Shown here piece after piece: positions 1-9,428 of a stretch of 64,000 nt of DNA (position 1 is its first letter; each line of letters starts with the position of its first letter). The position numbers and the translations under genes are program-made. Origin of the DNA: REEB95 sp963810055 (GTDB taxonomy: Bacteria; Pseudomonadota; Alphaproteobacteria; ATCC43930; CGMCC-115725). The stretch is taken from NCBI GenBank assembly GCA_963810055.1, contig CAWEME010000009.1, forward strand, positions 62,001-126,000, read 5' to 3'. The notes under the pieces are model-generated. The model was not told the DNA's origin, did not search any database, and worked only from the letters and a program-made list of their open reading frames with translations.

Positions 1-75
1 CGCGGGCGTTCGAGCCCGGCATGAACAGCACGCTGCGGCGGGGACGCGCGGCCAAGGTTCGGAACCGCCCGGGCT

Positions 76-1122
76 CTAGAGCGCGCGGGCGGGCGCCGGA
101 ACCGCCGATTTGAGATAATCGCGCGCCAGCACCTCGGCGATCTGCACCGCGTTCAAGGCCGCGCCCTTGCGCAGATTGTCGGACACCACCCACAGATTGA
201 GTCCGTTGGCGACGGTCGGGTCCTTGCGGATGCGGGAGACGTAGACCGCGTCCTCGCCCGCCGCCTCGGCCGGGGTGACATAGCCCTCGTCGGCGCGATG
301 GTCGACGACGATGACGCCCGGCGCCTTCTTCAACGCGCTACGGGCCTGGTTTTCGTCCAACGGCCGCTCGAATTCGACGTTGACCGCCTCGGCATGGCTG
401 ATGAACACCGGCACGCGCACGCAGGTGGCGGTGAGCAAGATCGAGGAATCGAGAATCTTGCGCGTCTCGACCTCCATCTTCCATTCCTCCTTGGTCGAGC
501 CGCCCTCGAGGAACACGTCGATGTGCGGAATGACGTTGAAGGCGATCTGCTTGGTGAACTGCTCCTTGCGGATCGGATCGTTGACGAAGACGCCGCGCGT
601 CTGGGTGAAGAGCTCGTCCATCGCCTCGCGGCCGGCGCCCGACACCGACTGATAGGTCGCCACCACCACGCGCTTGATGCGCGCGAGATCGTGCAGCGGC
701 TTCAGCGCCACCACCAGCTGGATGGTCGAGCAGTTGGGATTGGCGATGATGCCGCGCTTGCGGTATTCCGATATCGCCTCGGGGTTGACCTCGGGCACCA
801 CCAGCGGCACGTCCTTGTCCATGCGGAACTGCGAGGTGTTGTCGATCACGATCGCGCCGGCCTTGGCCGCGCGCGGCGCGTGCACCGCCGACACCTTGGC
901 GCCGGGCGAGAACAGCGCGATGTCGACGCCCTTGAAGTCGAACGTGTCGAGCGCCTCGACCTTGAGGACCGAATTCTCGCCGAAGGACACCTCGCCCCCG
1001 GCCGAACGCTCGGAGGCGACGGCATGGACCTTGGACACGGGGAATTTACGTTCGGCGAGGATGCTCAGCATCTCGCGGCCGACATTGCCGGTGGCGCCCA
1101 CCACCGCGACCCTGAAAGCCAT
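76..1122 (-). CDS. asd: aspartate-semialdehyde dehydrogenase
   Basis: This enzyme makes L-aspartate-4-semialdehyde from aspartyl-phosphate with NADPH, the branch point to lysine/diaminopimelate, threonine and methionine in the cytosol. The 348-residue protein has the usual family length. It starts with a Rossmann nucleotide loop (GATGNVG, residues 9-15) and carries the catalytic cysteine motif NPNCSTIQ with Cys131. The C-terminal dimerisation domain is complete. It stands alone, divergent from panB, with 175 bp between the two starts. Codon use matches its neighbours and nothing in the frame is broken. The identification is secure. Confidence 0.96.
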   Translation of the reverse strand: MAFRVAVVGATGNVGREMLSILAERKFPVSKVHAVASERSAGGEVSFGENSVLKVEALDTFDFKGVDIALFSPGAKVSAVHAPRAAKAGAIVIDNTSQFRMDKDVPLVVPEVNPEAISEYRKRGIIANPNCSTIQLVVALKPLHDLARIKRVVVATYQSVSGAGREAMDELFTQTRGVFVNDPIRKEQFTKQIAFNVIPHIDVFLEGGSTKEEWKMEVETRKILDSSILLTATCVRVPVFISHAEAVNVEFERPLDENQARSALKKAPGVIVVDHRADEGYVTPAEAAGEDAVYVSRIRKDPTVANGLNLWVVSDNLRKGAALNAVQIAEVLARDYLKSAVPAPARAL

Positions 1123-1297
1123 GGAACCGCTCCGGAAATTTGCTTGCTGGGAGTTGACTTAAGCCCCCCGGCGGCGCTTGACAAGCCCGCAATGGGTTAA
1201 GGCCGCTCCGGGCATAGCTTTTATGTCCTTTTTGAATGCCGGTTCAGGCATAATGCGGCCCGCGTCCGGCCCCCCGCCCCCTTGGGAAAAACACGTC

Positions 1298-2179
1298 ATG
1301 AACGCAGCCGCCCCCGCTCCCGCCTCCGCCGCCAAGAAGATCACGCCCGCCAGCCTCGCCCGCCGCAAAGGCGGCGAGCCGATCGTGTGCCTGACCGCCT
1401 ACAGCACGCCGATGGCGCGGCTCCTGGATCCGATCGCCGATCTGCTGCTGGTCGGGGATTCCCTGGGCATGGTGATCTACGGCTTCGAGAGCACGCTGCC
1501 GGTGACGATGGAGATGATGATCGCGCACGGCGCGGCGGCGGTGCGCGGGGCGAAGCGCGCCTGCGTCATCGTCGACATGCCCTTCGGCGCCTACCAGGGC
1601 AGCCCCGACCAGGCGTTCCAAAGCGCCGCGCGCATCATGGCCGAGACCGGCGCCGCCGGCGTCAAGCTCGAAGGCGGCGAGGCGATGGCCGAGACGGTGC
1701 GCTTCCTGGTGGAGCGCGGCATCCCGGTGCTGGGCCATATCGGATTGCAGCCGCAATCGGTCAACGTCATCGGCGGCTTCCGCGCGCAAGGCCGCAACGA
1801 GGCCGAGGCCGCGCGGGTTTTGGCCGATGCGCGCGCGGTGGCCCAGGCCGGCTGCTTCGCCATCGTGATCGAAGGCACCAGCGAGCCGGTGGCGCGCCGC
1901 GCCACCGAGGCCGTTCATGTTCCTACAATCGGCATCGGCGCCTCGCCCGCCTGCGACGGACAAATTCTGGTCACCGAGGATCTGCTGGGATTGTCCGGCA
2001 TGCAGCCGCCGCGCTTCGTCAAGCGCTACGCCGAACTCGGCCCTTTGGTGACCGCGGCGGTAACCGCTTACGCCGAGGAGGTGCGCGCACGCCGCTTCCC
2101 CGGACCCGAGCATTGCTACGGGCCGAGTTCAATCGACAACAAGCCTGAAAAACCCGCGGCCTCTACGCGCGCGAGCTGA
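1298..2179 (+). CDS. panB: 3-methyl-2-oxobutanoate hydroxymethyltransferase
   Basis: PanB transfers a hydroxymethyl group from 5,10-methylene-tetrahydrofolate to 2-oxoisovalerate to give ketopantoate, the first step of pantothenate and CoA synthesis. The 293-residue protein carries the Mg-binding VGDSLGMV segment (residues 52-59), the VKLEGG motif and the VIEGTSEP catalytic region. I chose the ATG at 1298 because it opens a typical short leader before the conserved KITPASLARRKG. The open frame runs further upstream to 1178 but that part shows no conservation. No panC follows. CoA supply matters for the CoA-thioester pathways later in the window, though the genes are not linked. Confidence 0.94.
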   Translation: MNAAAPAPASAAKKITPASLARRKGGEPIVCLTAYSTPMARLLDPIADLLLVGDSLGMVIYGFESTLPVTMEMMIAHGAAAVRGAKRACVIVDMPFGAYQGSPDQAFQSAARIMAETGAAGVKLEGGEAMAETVRFLVERGIPVLGHIGLQPQSVNVIGGFRAQGRNEAEAARVLADARAVAQAGCFAIVIEGTSEPVARRATEAVHVPTIGIGASPACDGQILVTEDLLGLSGMQPPRFVKRYAELGPLVTAAVTAYAEEVRARRFPGPEHCYGPSSIDNKPEKPAASTRAS

Positions 2180-2193
2180 AGCCCGCGCCAGGC

Positions 2194-2514
2194 TCAGCCC
2201 GGGGCGTAGCCCTTGGCGACCATGCAGCGGAACACGATGTCGCTCGTCCGGTCCTGGGTCCGCGCCTGATACGTGTCGTGCATGGTGGGAAGCGCGCCGG
2301 TATCCTGCCAATCCTTGCCGCGCGCCACCAGGATGTCCTGGTTGATGTTGACCTCGGTTTGCGAAGCCGATTGGGCGAGGCTGTTGCAATCGGCGAGGTC
2401 CGCCGCCGCCATGGCGGGCGTCGAGCCTTCCTTGGTCCATTGCCGCGGCCCGTTGCAGGCCACGGTCAGCAGCAGGGCCGGGAGCAACAACGCGATCGCT
2501 GATATCCGTTTCAT
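2194..2514 (-). CDS. small putative lipoprotein of unknown function
   Basis: A 106-residue protein with a basic N-terminus (MKR), a hydrophobic stretch of about 14 residues and a lipobox-like LTVAC with Cys20. It is therefore probably an envelope lipoprotein. The mature part contains two more cysteines (about residues 43 and 97) that could form a disulfide. A frame open far upstream to 3135 overlaps pirin and is not used; the start at 2514 is the one that yields the signal peptide. No function can be assigned. It sits tail-to-tail with panB (14 bp apart). Confidence 0.6.
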   Translation of the reverse strand: MKRISAIALLLPALLLTVACNGPRQWTKEGSTPAMAAADLADCNSLAQSASQTEVNINQDILVARGKDWQDTGALPTMHDTYQARTQDRTSDIVFRCMVAKGYAPG

Positions 2515-2582
2515 CGGTTTCTTTCCCCTGCCCCCTTGCGGCCCGCCAATTCCGGGCGCGAAGCCGCCAAAAGAGATTACTC

Positions 2583-3428
2583 TCAAAACCGGCCCGATTG
2601 ATAGTCGGCGATGGCCTGGCGGATCTCCTCCGGCGTGTTCATGACGAAGGGGCCGTAACGCGCCACCTTCTCGTTCAGCGGGTGTCCCGCCGCCAGCAGC
2701 ACGCGCCCCGGCCCGCCCGCGAGGCGGACGGCCCGGCCCGGGCCGAACACGGCGATCTGGCCGCGCGCGGCCGGTTGCGCCGGCTCCCCGAGCGTTGCAT
2801 TGCCGTCGAAGACATAGGCGAAGACGTTGTGGCCCGGGGGCAGGTCGATATCGGCGGCCGATCCCCCCGGCAACGTCACGTCCACCAGCAGCGGCTCGGT
2901 GACGATGCCCTCGACCGGCCCCTTGGTCTTGCCCACGGAGCCGGCGAGCACGCGCAGCTTCACGCCGCCCGGCAGCACGGTTTCGGGAATGCGCGCGGGA
3001 TCGATGTCCTGATAGCGCGGCGCCATCATCTTGTGTTTCGCCGGCAGGTTGACCCAGAGCTGGAAGCCCCACATCAACCCGTCCTCCTGTTCCGGCATCT
3101 CGGAATGGACGATGCCGCGCCCGGCGGTCATCCATTGCACCGAGCCGGGACCCAGCAGGCCCTGGTTGCCCTTGTTGTCGCCGTGGCGCATGCGTCCGGC
3201 GAGAACATAGGTCACGGTCTCGAAGCCGCGATGCGGATGCTCGGGAAAGCCGCCGATGTAATCGGCGCCGGAATCGGAGCGGATCTCGTCCAGCAGCAGG
3301 AAAGGATCGAGTTCGGACAGGGCCGGTCCGCCGATGATCCGGGTGAGCTTGACGCCGGCGCCGTCATTGGCCGGCATGCCGCGCACCAGCTTCGCCACCG
3401 GCCGTATCGTCGTCGTTTGATCGCGCAT
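2583..3428 (-). CDS. pirin family protein (cupin)
   Basis: Pirins are bicupin Fe-binding proteins; several bacterial members show quercetin 2,3-dioxygenase activity and others act as redox-linked regulators. The 281-residue sequence has all four predicted metal ligands: His64 and His66 in FPEHPHRGFE, then His108 and Glu110 in AGRGIVHSEMPEQ. The C-terminal cupin follows (about residues 170-270). It is a single gene 68 bp upstream of the lipoprotein. The family is certain; the substrate cannot be read from sequence. Confidence 0.88.
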   Translation of the reverse strand: MRDQTTTIRPVAKLVRGMPANDGAGVKLTRIIGGPALSELDPFLLLDEIRSDSGADYIGGFPEHPHRGFETVTYVLAGRMRHGDNKGNQGLLGPGSVQWMTAGRGIVHSEMPEQEDGLMWGFQLWVNLPAKHKMMAPRYQDIDPARIPETVLPGGVKLRVLAGSVGKTKGPVEGIVTEPLLVDVTLPGGSAADIDLPPGHNVFAYVFDGNATLGEPAQPAARGQIAVFGPGRAVRLAGGPGRVLLAAGHPLNEKVARYGPFVMNTPEEIRQAIADYQSGRF

Positions 3429-3482
3429 GAGTCCCTCGCTGGGACCTTATATAGGCGGCGCGCGGCCAAAAGGCGACCCGGC

Positions 3483-3683
3483 TCACGCAGGGCTGGGCCG
3501 AGCCAACGGCATGGCGGGACGCTTGGGCAAATCGGCGAGAATCCGGCGTTTTGCCTTGACGTCAAGGGCCGGCCAGGCCGCGATCTCGGCGAGCGAGCGG
3601 CGGCAGCCGCGGCACAGCCCGCTCGCCGGATCGAGCAGGCAAACCTGGATGCAGGGCGAGGCCGGATCGCCGCTCACGGACAT
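3483..3683 (-). CDS. DUF1289 small cysteine protein
   Basis: A 66-residue protein with the family signature PCIQVCLLD followed by GLCRGCRRSLAEIAAW, giving four cysteines at positions 11, 15, 24 and 27. These are arranged as a probable zinc or iron-sulfur knot. DUF1289 proteins are common in proteobacteria and have no firm function. It begins 7 bp after the stop of the DUF4340 gene and is likely the last gene of the gliding-type ABC operon. Confidence 0.8.
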   Translation of the reverse strand: MSVSGDPASPCIQVCLLDPASGLCRGCRRSLAEIAAWPALDVKAKRRILADLPKRPAMPLARPSPA

Positions 3684-3690
3684 CCCGCCT

Positions 3691-4714
3691 TCAGGAGGAT
3701 TTGGCGGGCGCCAGCAGATCGGCGAGCCGGGTCTTCAGCAGATTGGCCTTGTAGGCGGGCAGCGCGTAAACCCAGGGCGCGGTGCGCGCGTTCAAGTCCT
3801 TCGCCCGGGAAGCGGCATCGCCCGAGCCGCTGGCGGTGAAACGCGCCCAGCTGGTCTTGTCCACATCCACCAGTTCGACGGTCACCACCAGCCCGTCGAA
3901 GAAGGTGAAACGGGCGCGGCTGGCGCCGGTCTTGGGCCAGGCGAAATCCGCATCCGCCTTGACGTCGCTCAATTGCAAGCCGACGAGCGCGCCGGCCACC
4001 GCGTCGAGCGCGTCCTCGCCGCGGAGCTTCTTGTCCTTGGGCAGCGCGGCGAGATGGAATTTGTCCCCGGGCTTGTCGCGGACGATGGAAAGCGGAGCTC
4101 CGTCGGGCGGCGAAACCAGCACCTCTTTCACGCCTTCCGCCGGCAGATCGAGCAGCGCGGGATCGAGCCAGCCCGGCGTGTCGGACAGATCGAGCGTGCC
4201 GCGCACCAGCCAGGATTGCTCGTCGCCGGGCTTGCGCACATAGACGCCGTCGTCGCCGCCGCCCAGCGCGTCGGTGACGCGCTTGCCGGCGATGAGTTTG
4301 CCCAGCAGCGCGCCCTTGGCCCCGGAAACCGAAACCAGCGTCGATTTCGAACCCTTGGCGCCGGCGTCCTCCACCTCGAGCCGCGCATAATTCTTCGCTT
4401 CCTTGGTCTTGGGCTCGACATAAGAGAGCGTGGCCAGTCCCAGCAGCAGCTGGCGCAGTTTCTTGGCGTCGGCGGGATAATCGTTGCGTTCCGCCACCGT
4501 CCAGCGATCGCCGTGGCGCGTCAGCGTGGTTTTCGAACTCGCCGTGCATGAGCGCCACCTCTTCGACCTCGGCGAGATGAGGCGCCAGATCGGACAACAC
4601 CGGACGGCCGATGCGCGGATCGGAACCGGGCCCGCCGCCCGAGCTGGAAAACACCGCCAGCACCACCGCCGCCAGGGTCACGGCCAGAAGCGCGATCAGG
4701 CTTTTTTGCTGCAT
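3691..4714 (-). CDS. DUF4340 domain protein, frame broken once
   Basis: This protein goes with GldG-like ABC systems; its role is unknown and it is probably periplasmic and membrane-anchored. The N-terminus has a single hydrophobic anchor (LIALLAVTLAAVVLAV, residues 6-21). The body has the typical RHGDRWTVAERNDYPAD motif followed by the long DUF4340 domain. The two parts lie in different frames. They join near 4536, where dropping one T turns GAGTTCG into GAGTCG and gives a continuous HGESKTTLTRHGDRW. The break is probably an assembly error. The gene is 12 bp downstream of the GldG-like gene. Confidence 0.75.
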
Positions 4715-4726
4715 GACGCCGCCTCC

Positions 4727-6670
4727 TCAGACGGTCCGCGATGCCCGCGCGCGGCGCCGCAGCCGGAGCAGGCCGATGATGGCGGCGGCGATCGCCACCA
4801 GGATCGGAATGAAGGCGATATCGAAGAATTCGAGCAAGCCCTTGAGGTAATTGATGTCCTCGCGCTCGGCCAGCTGCACCGCGCGCAGCTGGCGCCTGGT
4901 GGCGAGCAGCTGATCGCGGAAATTGTCGATCGCCGCCACCTGGGCGGCGTCGGGCTGGGCGCCCGGCGTGCCGGAAGAGGCGCTCAGCTCCTTGAGCTTC
5001 TGCTGGGTGTTCTTGAGCTTGTCCTCGAGCGACTTCTCGCTCGCCTGGTAACGCGCATCGGCGGCGCGCTGGATGTTCTGCACCAGATCGAAGGGCCGCA
5101 CCGAGGTGCCGCGCGAGCGCAATCCCACCAGATCGGCGCCGCCCGACAGCACGTCGATGGCGTTGGTGACGAAATCGCCGTTATTGGCGTTGGCCACGGC
5201 GACGCGCTGGCCGAAGAAATCCTGCACATCGACCCAGAAGCGGTCGTCGAGCAGGTCGGTATCGGCCACCACCACGACGTCGAGCGGCGCCGCCGCGGTT
5301 TTCATTTGCGGAACAGGCGGTCCGGCGGGGGCCGCGTCCTTGGCGGATTTCGCGTCTTTCTTGTCGGGAGGGGGCGGCCCATCGGGGAAGGCGGTGTCGG
5401 CCGGGCCGGTGATGTGCGCGGCCAGAACCAGCTTCCGCCCGCTGGGCTGGAAGTTGTCGAGCAGTCCGGCGACGTCGGGCAAGGGCCCCGTCACCTTGTC
5501 CACCGGAATCTCCATCGAATCGGTGGAGGTCGAAATCAGTGGCGAAAAGCTGGTCTTGGCGCCGGGCAACGGTTTGAGGATTCCGGCCGTGGCCAGGTTG
5601 AGCTGCGACAGATCGGCGGTGATGAGATCGTCGCGGTTGAGATTGGCCGGTTTGAGCGCCAGCCAGGCGACGTAGTCGACCGCTTGGACGTTGCTGGCGC
5701 TGCCGGCATTCACCTTCATCGCGTCCTGGCGGTCGCCGGCGACCGTCTTCGGCTCCAGCTCCAGGCCCCAGGCCTTGAACAGCGGCGCGAGATCGCTGTC
5801 GGTGGGCTGGCCCGGCGGATTGAGCTGGCTCGGATGCATGGCCTGGGTTTCCGAATCCGGATCGACGAAGACCAGGGCATGGCCGCCCTTCATCACGTAC
5901 TGGTCGATGGCGTAGAGCGTCTTGGGCGCGAGATTCTGCGGATGGACCAGCATCAGCACGTTCACGTCGGCGGGCACGGCGTCGAAATCGGTGCCGAGGA
6001 GGCGCACGTCATAGAGCTGGCGCATCTGCTCGAGCACGACATAGGGCACCAGCGGGCGGCCTTGCATCGCCGCCATCAGATCGCCTTCCATCGGCAGCCC
6101 GGATGCTAACCCGACCACGGTCTTGGCGGGATTGGCCAGGGTGTGGATGAGCTTGGTCAAATCGTATTCGAGGAAGCGTTCGCGATCGGGCTGGAAGAAG
6201 GCGATGATCTCCTGGTCGTCGGTCGAATTGGTGCCGGCCAGGCCGAAATAGACCTGCTCGCCGCTTTGGTCGAGCGGCACGCCCTGGAGGCCGAAGGCCA
6301 CCGCGCGGTCCTCGGTGGGCGAGAACGGCTCGGGATCGAGCAGCTCGAGCCGGATCTTGCCGCCGGCGCGGGCGGCGTAGGATTTGAGCATCTCGCGCAC
6401 CCGGTCGGCATAGACGCCGTAGGACGGAATCTCCTGGCCGAGCTGCGGCGAATAGTAGAAGCGCAGCGTGATCGGCTCGTCGATCTTGGCCAACGTCGCG
6501 CGCGTGCCGGGCGACAGCGTGTAAAGCCCGCCTTGCGTCAGATCGAGCCGCGCCGAGGAAAACCAGTTGCCGGCGATGACGTTCACGGCAACGAACAGCA
6601 CCACCGCCGCCCCCAGGGCCAGCAATGCGACGGCGTTGCGCGAGCGCGGCAATCCCAGGCGCAGCTTCAT
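4727..6670 (-). CDS. GldG-like ABC transporter auxiliary protein
   Basis: A 647-residue protein of the GldG/ABC-transp-aux family. These proteins accompany an ABC ATPase and an ABC-2 permease (gliding-motility GldA-F-G in Bacteroidetes, uncharacterised export complexes in proteobacteria). It has an N-terminal transmembrane helix (about residues 14-33), the conserved KIDEPITLRFYYS segment (about 61-73), a large periplasmic domain and a C-terminal helix (about 615-637) ending in an Arg-rich cytosolic tail. A KKDAKSAKDA-type low-complexity linker lies near residues 430-450. Four bases separate it from the permease gene, so it is co-transcribed. Confidence 0.85.
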   Translation of the reverse strand: MKLRLGLPRSRNAVALLALGAAVVLFVAVNVIAGNWFSSARLDLTQGGLYTLSPGTRATLAKIDEPITLRFYYSPQLGQEIPSYGVYADRVREMLKSYAARAGGKIRLELLDPEPFSPTEDRAVAFGLQGVPLDQSGEQVYFGLAGTNSTDDQEIIAFFQPDRERFLEYDLTKLIHTLANPAKTVVGLASGLPMEGDLMAAMQGRPLVPYVVLEQMRQLYDVRLLGTDFDAVPADVNVLMLVHPQNLAPKTLYAIDQYVMKGGHALVFVDPDSETQAMHPSQLNPPGQPTDSDLAPLFKAWGLELEPKTVAGDRQDAMKVNAGSASNVQAVDYVAWLALKPANLNRDDLITADLSQLNLATAGILKPLPGAKTSFSPLISTSTDSMEIPVDKVTGPLPDVAGLLDNFQPSGRKLVLAAHITGPADTAFPDGPPPPDKKDAKSAKDAAPAGPPVPQMKTAAAPLDVVVVADTDLLDDRFWVDVQDFFGQRVAVANANNGDFVTNAIDVLSGGADLVGLRSRGTSVRPFDLVQNIQRAADARYQASEKSLEDKLKNTQQKLKELSASSGTPGAQPDAAQVAAIDNFRDQLLATRRQLRAVQLAEREDINYLKGLLEFFDIAFIPILVAIAAAIIGLLRLRRRARASRTV

Positions 6671-6674
6671 CGCC

Positions 6675-7410
6675 TCAATCCGCCTTCTTGAGTTCGACGA
6701 AAATCACGTTGGCGAAGAGCGCCAAGGCGATGGCGGAAACGAAGAACACCGCGTCGTCGAGTTGGATGACGCCGCGCAGGATGGCGTTGAAATGGCCGAG
6801 GAAACTGAAACCGGAAGCGGCGTCAATCAGGGCGGGCGGAACCCAGCCGGCGAGAAATTCCAGCAGCACGGGCAAGCCGGTGACGGTGAAGAGGAAGCAC
6901 GCCGCCGCCGTCATGACGAAGGCGATCACCTGGCTCTTGGTCAAGGCCGACAGCGCCGCGCCCAGGGCCAGAAACGCGCCGGCCATGAGGAAGCTGCCGA
7001 GATAGCTCGCCAGGATCACGCCGTTATCCGGGCTGCCCAGGACATTGACCGTGATCCAGAACGGAAACGTCAACGCCAGCGCGATGCCGGTGAAGGCCCA
7101 GGCCGCCAGGAACTTGCCGAGCACCGCCTGCCCCACCGAAACCGGAAGGGTGAGGAACAGCTCGATGGTGCCGCTCTTGCGCTCCTCGGCCCAGAGCCGC
7201 ATCGACAAGGCCGGGATCAGCACCATGATAGAGCCAGGGATGGTAGGCGAAGAAGGGCTGGAGATCGGCCTGGCCGCGGTCGAAGAAATTGCCGACGAAG
7301 AAGGCCGTCGCCCCCGCCATGACCAGGAAGATGACGATGAACACATAGGCCAAGGGGGTGGCGAAATAGCTCGCCAGCTCGCGGCGGAAGATGACCAGCG
7401 TCCCGTGCAT
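6675..7410 (-). CDS. ABC-2 permease of GldF type, frame broken once
   Basis: This is the membrane component of the gliding-type ABC exporter. The N-terminal part (MHGTLVIFRRELASYFATPL, then a helix and FFDRGQADLQPFFAYHPWLY) is in one frame. The rest (MVLIPALSMRLWAEERKSGTIELFLTLPV and four more helices, ending VELKKAD) is in the next. The join lies at about 7226-7230 and again needs one base removed. The combined length (about 244 residues) is normal for GldF-like permeases. It lies between the ATPase gene (6 bp) and the GldG-like gene (4 bp). Substrate unknown. Confidence 0.8.
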
Positions 7411-7416
7411 GCGTCC

Positions 7417-8367
7417 TCAGCCGCCGGTGATCGAACGGAAAACGTCGTCGAGCCGGCCGCGCTCGACGCGCAAGGTGCGGATCGGCCAGCCGGCGGTGCG
7501 CACCAGATCGGTGACCTCGCCCAGAATCGCCCGGCCCTCGCGCGGGAACACCAGCAAGGCGGCGCCTTCCGCGTCGTCGGTCTCTTCGACCGAGGCCACG
7601 CCGGGCAAGCGTTGCAGCGACAGCGCCGCGTCGCGCACGGCTCCGGCGAGAGCCACCCGCACCGCGTTGTGGAAGCGCGAGCGCGAAGCCAACGCAAGCG
7701 GCGTCGCGTCGGCCAGGATTTTTCCCGAGGCGATGACGATGGCGCGGGTGCAGACCGCGTCGACCTCTTCCAGGAGATGGGTCGAGAGTACGATCGCCTT
7801 GTCCGGCGCGAGATCGTTGATGAGCGCGCGCACCTCGTGTTTCTGGTTGGGATCGAGACCGTCGGTCGGCTCGTCGAGGATCAGCACCGGGGGATCGTGC
7901 AGCAGCGCCTGGGCCAATCCGACGCGGCGCTTGAATCCCTTGGAGAGCGTGTCGATCGGCTGCTCCAGCACGTTTTCGAGCGCCAGGCGTTCGACCGCGA
8001 GGGCGATGCGCTTCTTCGCCTCGTCGCCTTTGAGGCCGCGGATCGATGCGATGAAGCGCAGGAAGCCTTTGGGCGTCATGTCGGGATAAGCCGGCGCGCC
8101 TTCGGGCAGATAACCCAGATGGCGCTTGGCCTCGACCGGATTGGCGCGGATGTCGGCGCCGCACACCACCGCCGTGCCGGAGGTCGGCGCCAGGAATCCG
8201 GTAATCATCTTCATGGTGGTGGATTTGCCGGCGCCGTTGGGGCCGAGGAAGCCCAGCACCTCGCCGCGCCCGACGGCGAAGGAGACGCCGTCCACCGCCA
8301 CAATCGGGCCGAACCGCCGGCTCAAGCCGCGCGCCTCGATCATCACATCCATAACTGCCGTTTCCAC
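7417..8367 (-). CDS. ABC transporter ATP-binding protein (GldA-like)
   Basis: A 316-residue ATPase with Walker A LGPNGAGKST (residues 41-50), signature LSKGFKRRVGLAQAL and Walker B VLILDEPTDGLDP, followed by an extra C-terminal domain of about 100 residues as in drug/Gld-type exporters. The first gene of the operon ATPase-permease-GldG-DUF4340-DUF1289, all within a few bases of each other. It should power export or membrane remodelling through the permease encoded next. The substrate is unknown. Confidence 0.88.
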   Translation of the reverse strand: METAVMDVMIEARGLSRRFGPIVAVDGVSFAVGRGEVLGFLGPNGAGKSTTMKMITGFLAPTSGTAVVCGADIRANPVEAKRHLGYLPEGAPAYPDMTPKGFLRFIASIRGLKGDEAKKRIALAVERLALENVLEQPIDTLSKGFKRRVGLAQALLHDPPVLILDEPTDGLDPNQKHEVRALINDLAPDKAIVLSTHLLEEVDAVCTRAIVIASGKILADATPLALASRSRFHNAVRVALAGAVRDAALSLQRLPGVASVEETDDAEGAALLVFPREGRAILGEVTDLVRTAGWPIRTLRVERGRLDDVFRSITGG

Positions 8368-8522
8368 CCCGGGTCTGTCTCGCGCGCATTATCAAGAGGA
8401 CGCGTTCTTGAGCGCGCCATCTGCAATCATCCGGCGGCCGAAATCAAGCCCGTCCCCGGGGGATACGGACAACTTAAATCGTTGTAATATCCGGGGCTTA
8501 AAGACGGGGACGCAGGGGGCCT

Positions 8523-9248
8523 TCAGGATTCGAAACGCTGGGCGTCCCGGCTGGCATAGGCCGCGACCCGCATGTCGGCGGCCTGCGACGCCTTGAGCCG
8601 CTCGACCAGCTCGGGCAGGCGATGGCCGGGAAGCGCGAAGGTCACTTCGCTGTTCGGCATGCCGGTGCGCACGCGGCTCAGCATGCAGCCGCTCGACACC
8701 GCCAGCTCGCCCTTTTCCTTGGCGATGGCGATGATGTGGCATTGCGGCTTGCCCTCGAAGCGCAGATCGGGGCAGGAATCGTGCAGCAGCATGAGCTGCT
8801 TGCCGTTGACCCGCAGGAACACGACATCGGGATCGAGCGTGGTCTTGCCCAGCGGGCCGTAGGCGACCGCGCCCGGCTTCTTGGTCACCGTGGCGATGCC
8901 GCGCATGGCCCCGGGCGTAACCCAATTGCTTTCGACCAGCGCCGCGACGTCGCCCGCCTTGGCCACCTCGGCCAGGGTCTTGAAGCCGTGGGTGACGCTG
9001 CCGACGCTGCAATTGCCGTGATCGGCGGCGACCGTGGCGAAGCTTTGCTCCGTCGCCATCATCCAGAACACGCAGCCGGCGGAAACCGCGCCGGTCCGGC
9101 CGTCCGGCGTGGGCGCGGGCATGGGCCCGGGGGGACGCGGCATGGAAGGTGGCGGCGCATCCAGAAAGGTGATGGCGATGGGCGGCGCGCCGAGACCGAG
9201 CAAAGCGGTCAGCGACTGGTTGAGCCGGGCATAGTCGGTCTTGGGCAT
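8523..9248 (-). CDS. DUF169 family protein
   Basis: A 241-residue protein of the DUF169 (COG2043) family. Visible features are a proline-rich segment (APPPSMPRPPGPMPAPTP, about residues 30-47), the motif GCVFWMMATEQSFATVAADHGNCSVGSVTHG with conserved cysteines, and a later CPDLRFEGKPQCH pair. Conserved Cys residues suggest metal or cluster binding, but the function is not known. The start at 9248 (MPKTDYARLNQ) fits family length; the open frame continues 117 bp upstream without conservation. It is monocistronic, with 155 bp of unremarkable sequence between it and the ABC operon. Confidence 0.75.
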   Translation of the reverse strand: MPKTDYARLNQSLTALLGLGAPPIAITFLDAPPPSMPRPPGPMPAPTPDGRTGAVSAGCVFWMMATEQSFATVAADHGNCSVGSVTHGFKTLAEVAKAGDVAALVESNWVTPGAMRGIATVTKKPGAVAYGPLGKTTLDPDVVFLRVNGKQLMLLHDSCPDLRFEGKPQCHIIAIAKEKGELAVSSGCMLSRVRTGMPNSEVTFALPGHRLPELVERLKASQAADMRVAAYASRDAQRFES

Positions 9249-9428
9249 CGGATCGAGACCCGCCGACGCGCAGCGGCGGCCTCCCTCTGATTTATTGCAT
9301 TTTCTTGATGGCAGCTTCGATGGCGCGCCCCGCCTTGTCAACGGCGAATTCGCAACTTCTTCCACTGCCCTTCATCAGTGTCCGACACCGATTTGGATAT
9401 GTTTAAAAGAAGCGCGGGGTTCCGGTCT

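Noticed and set aside
1178..1206. TTGACA at 1178-1183 as a panB promoter
   Set aside because: No acceptable -10 element is found 16-18 bp downstream.
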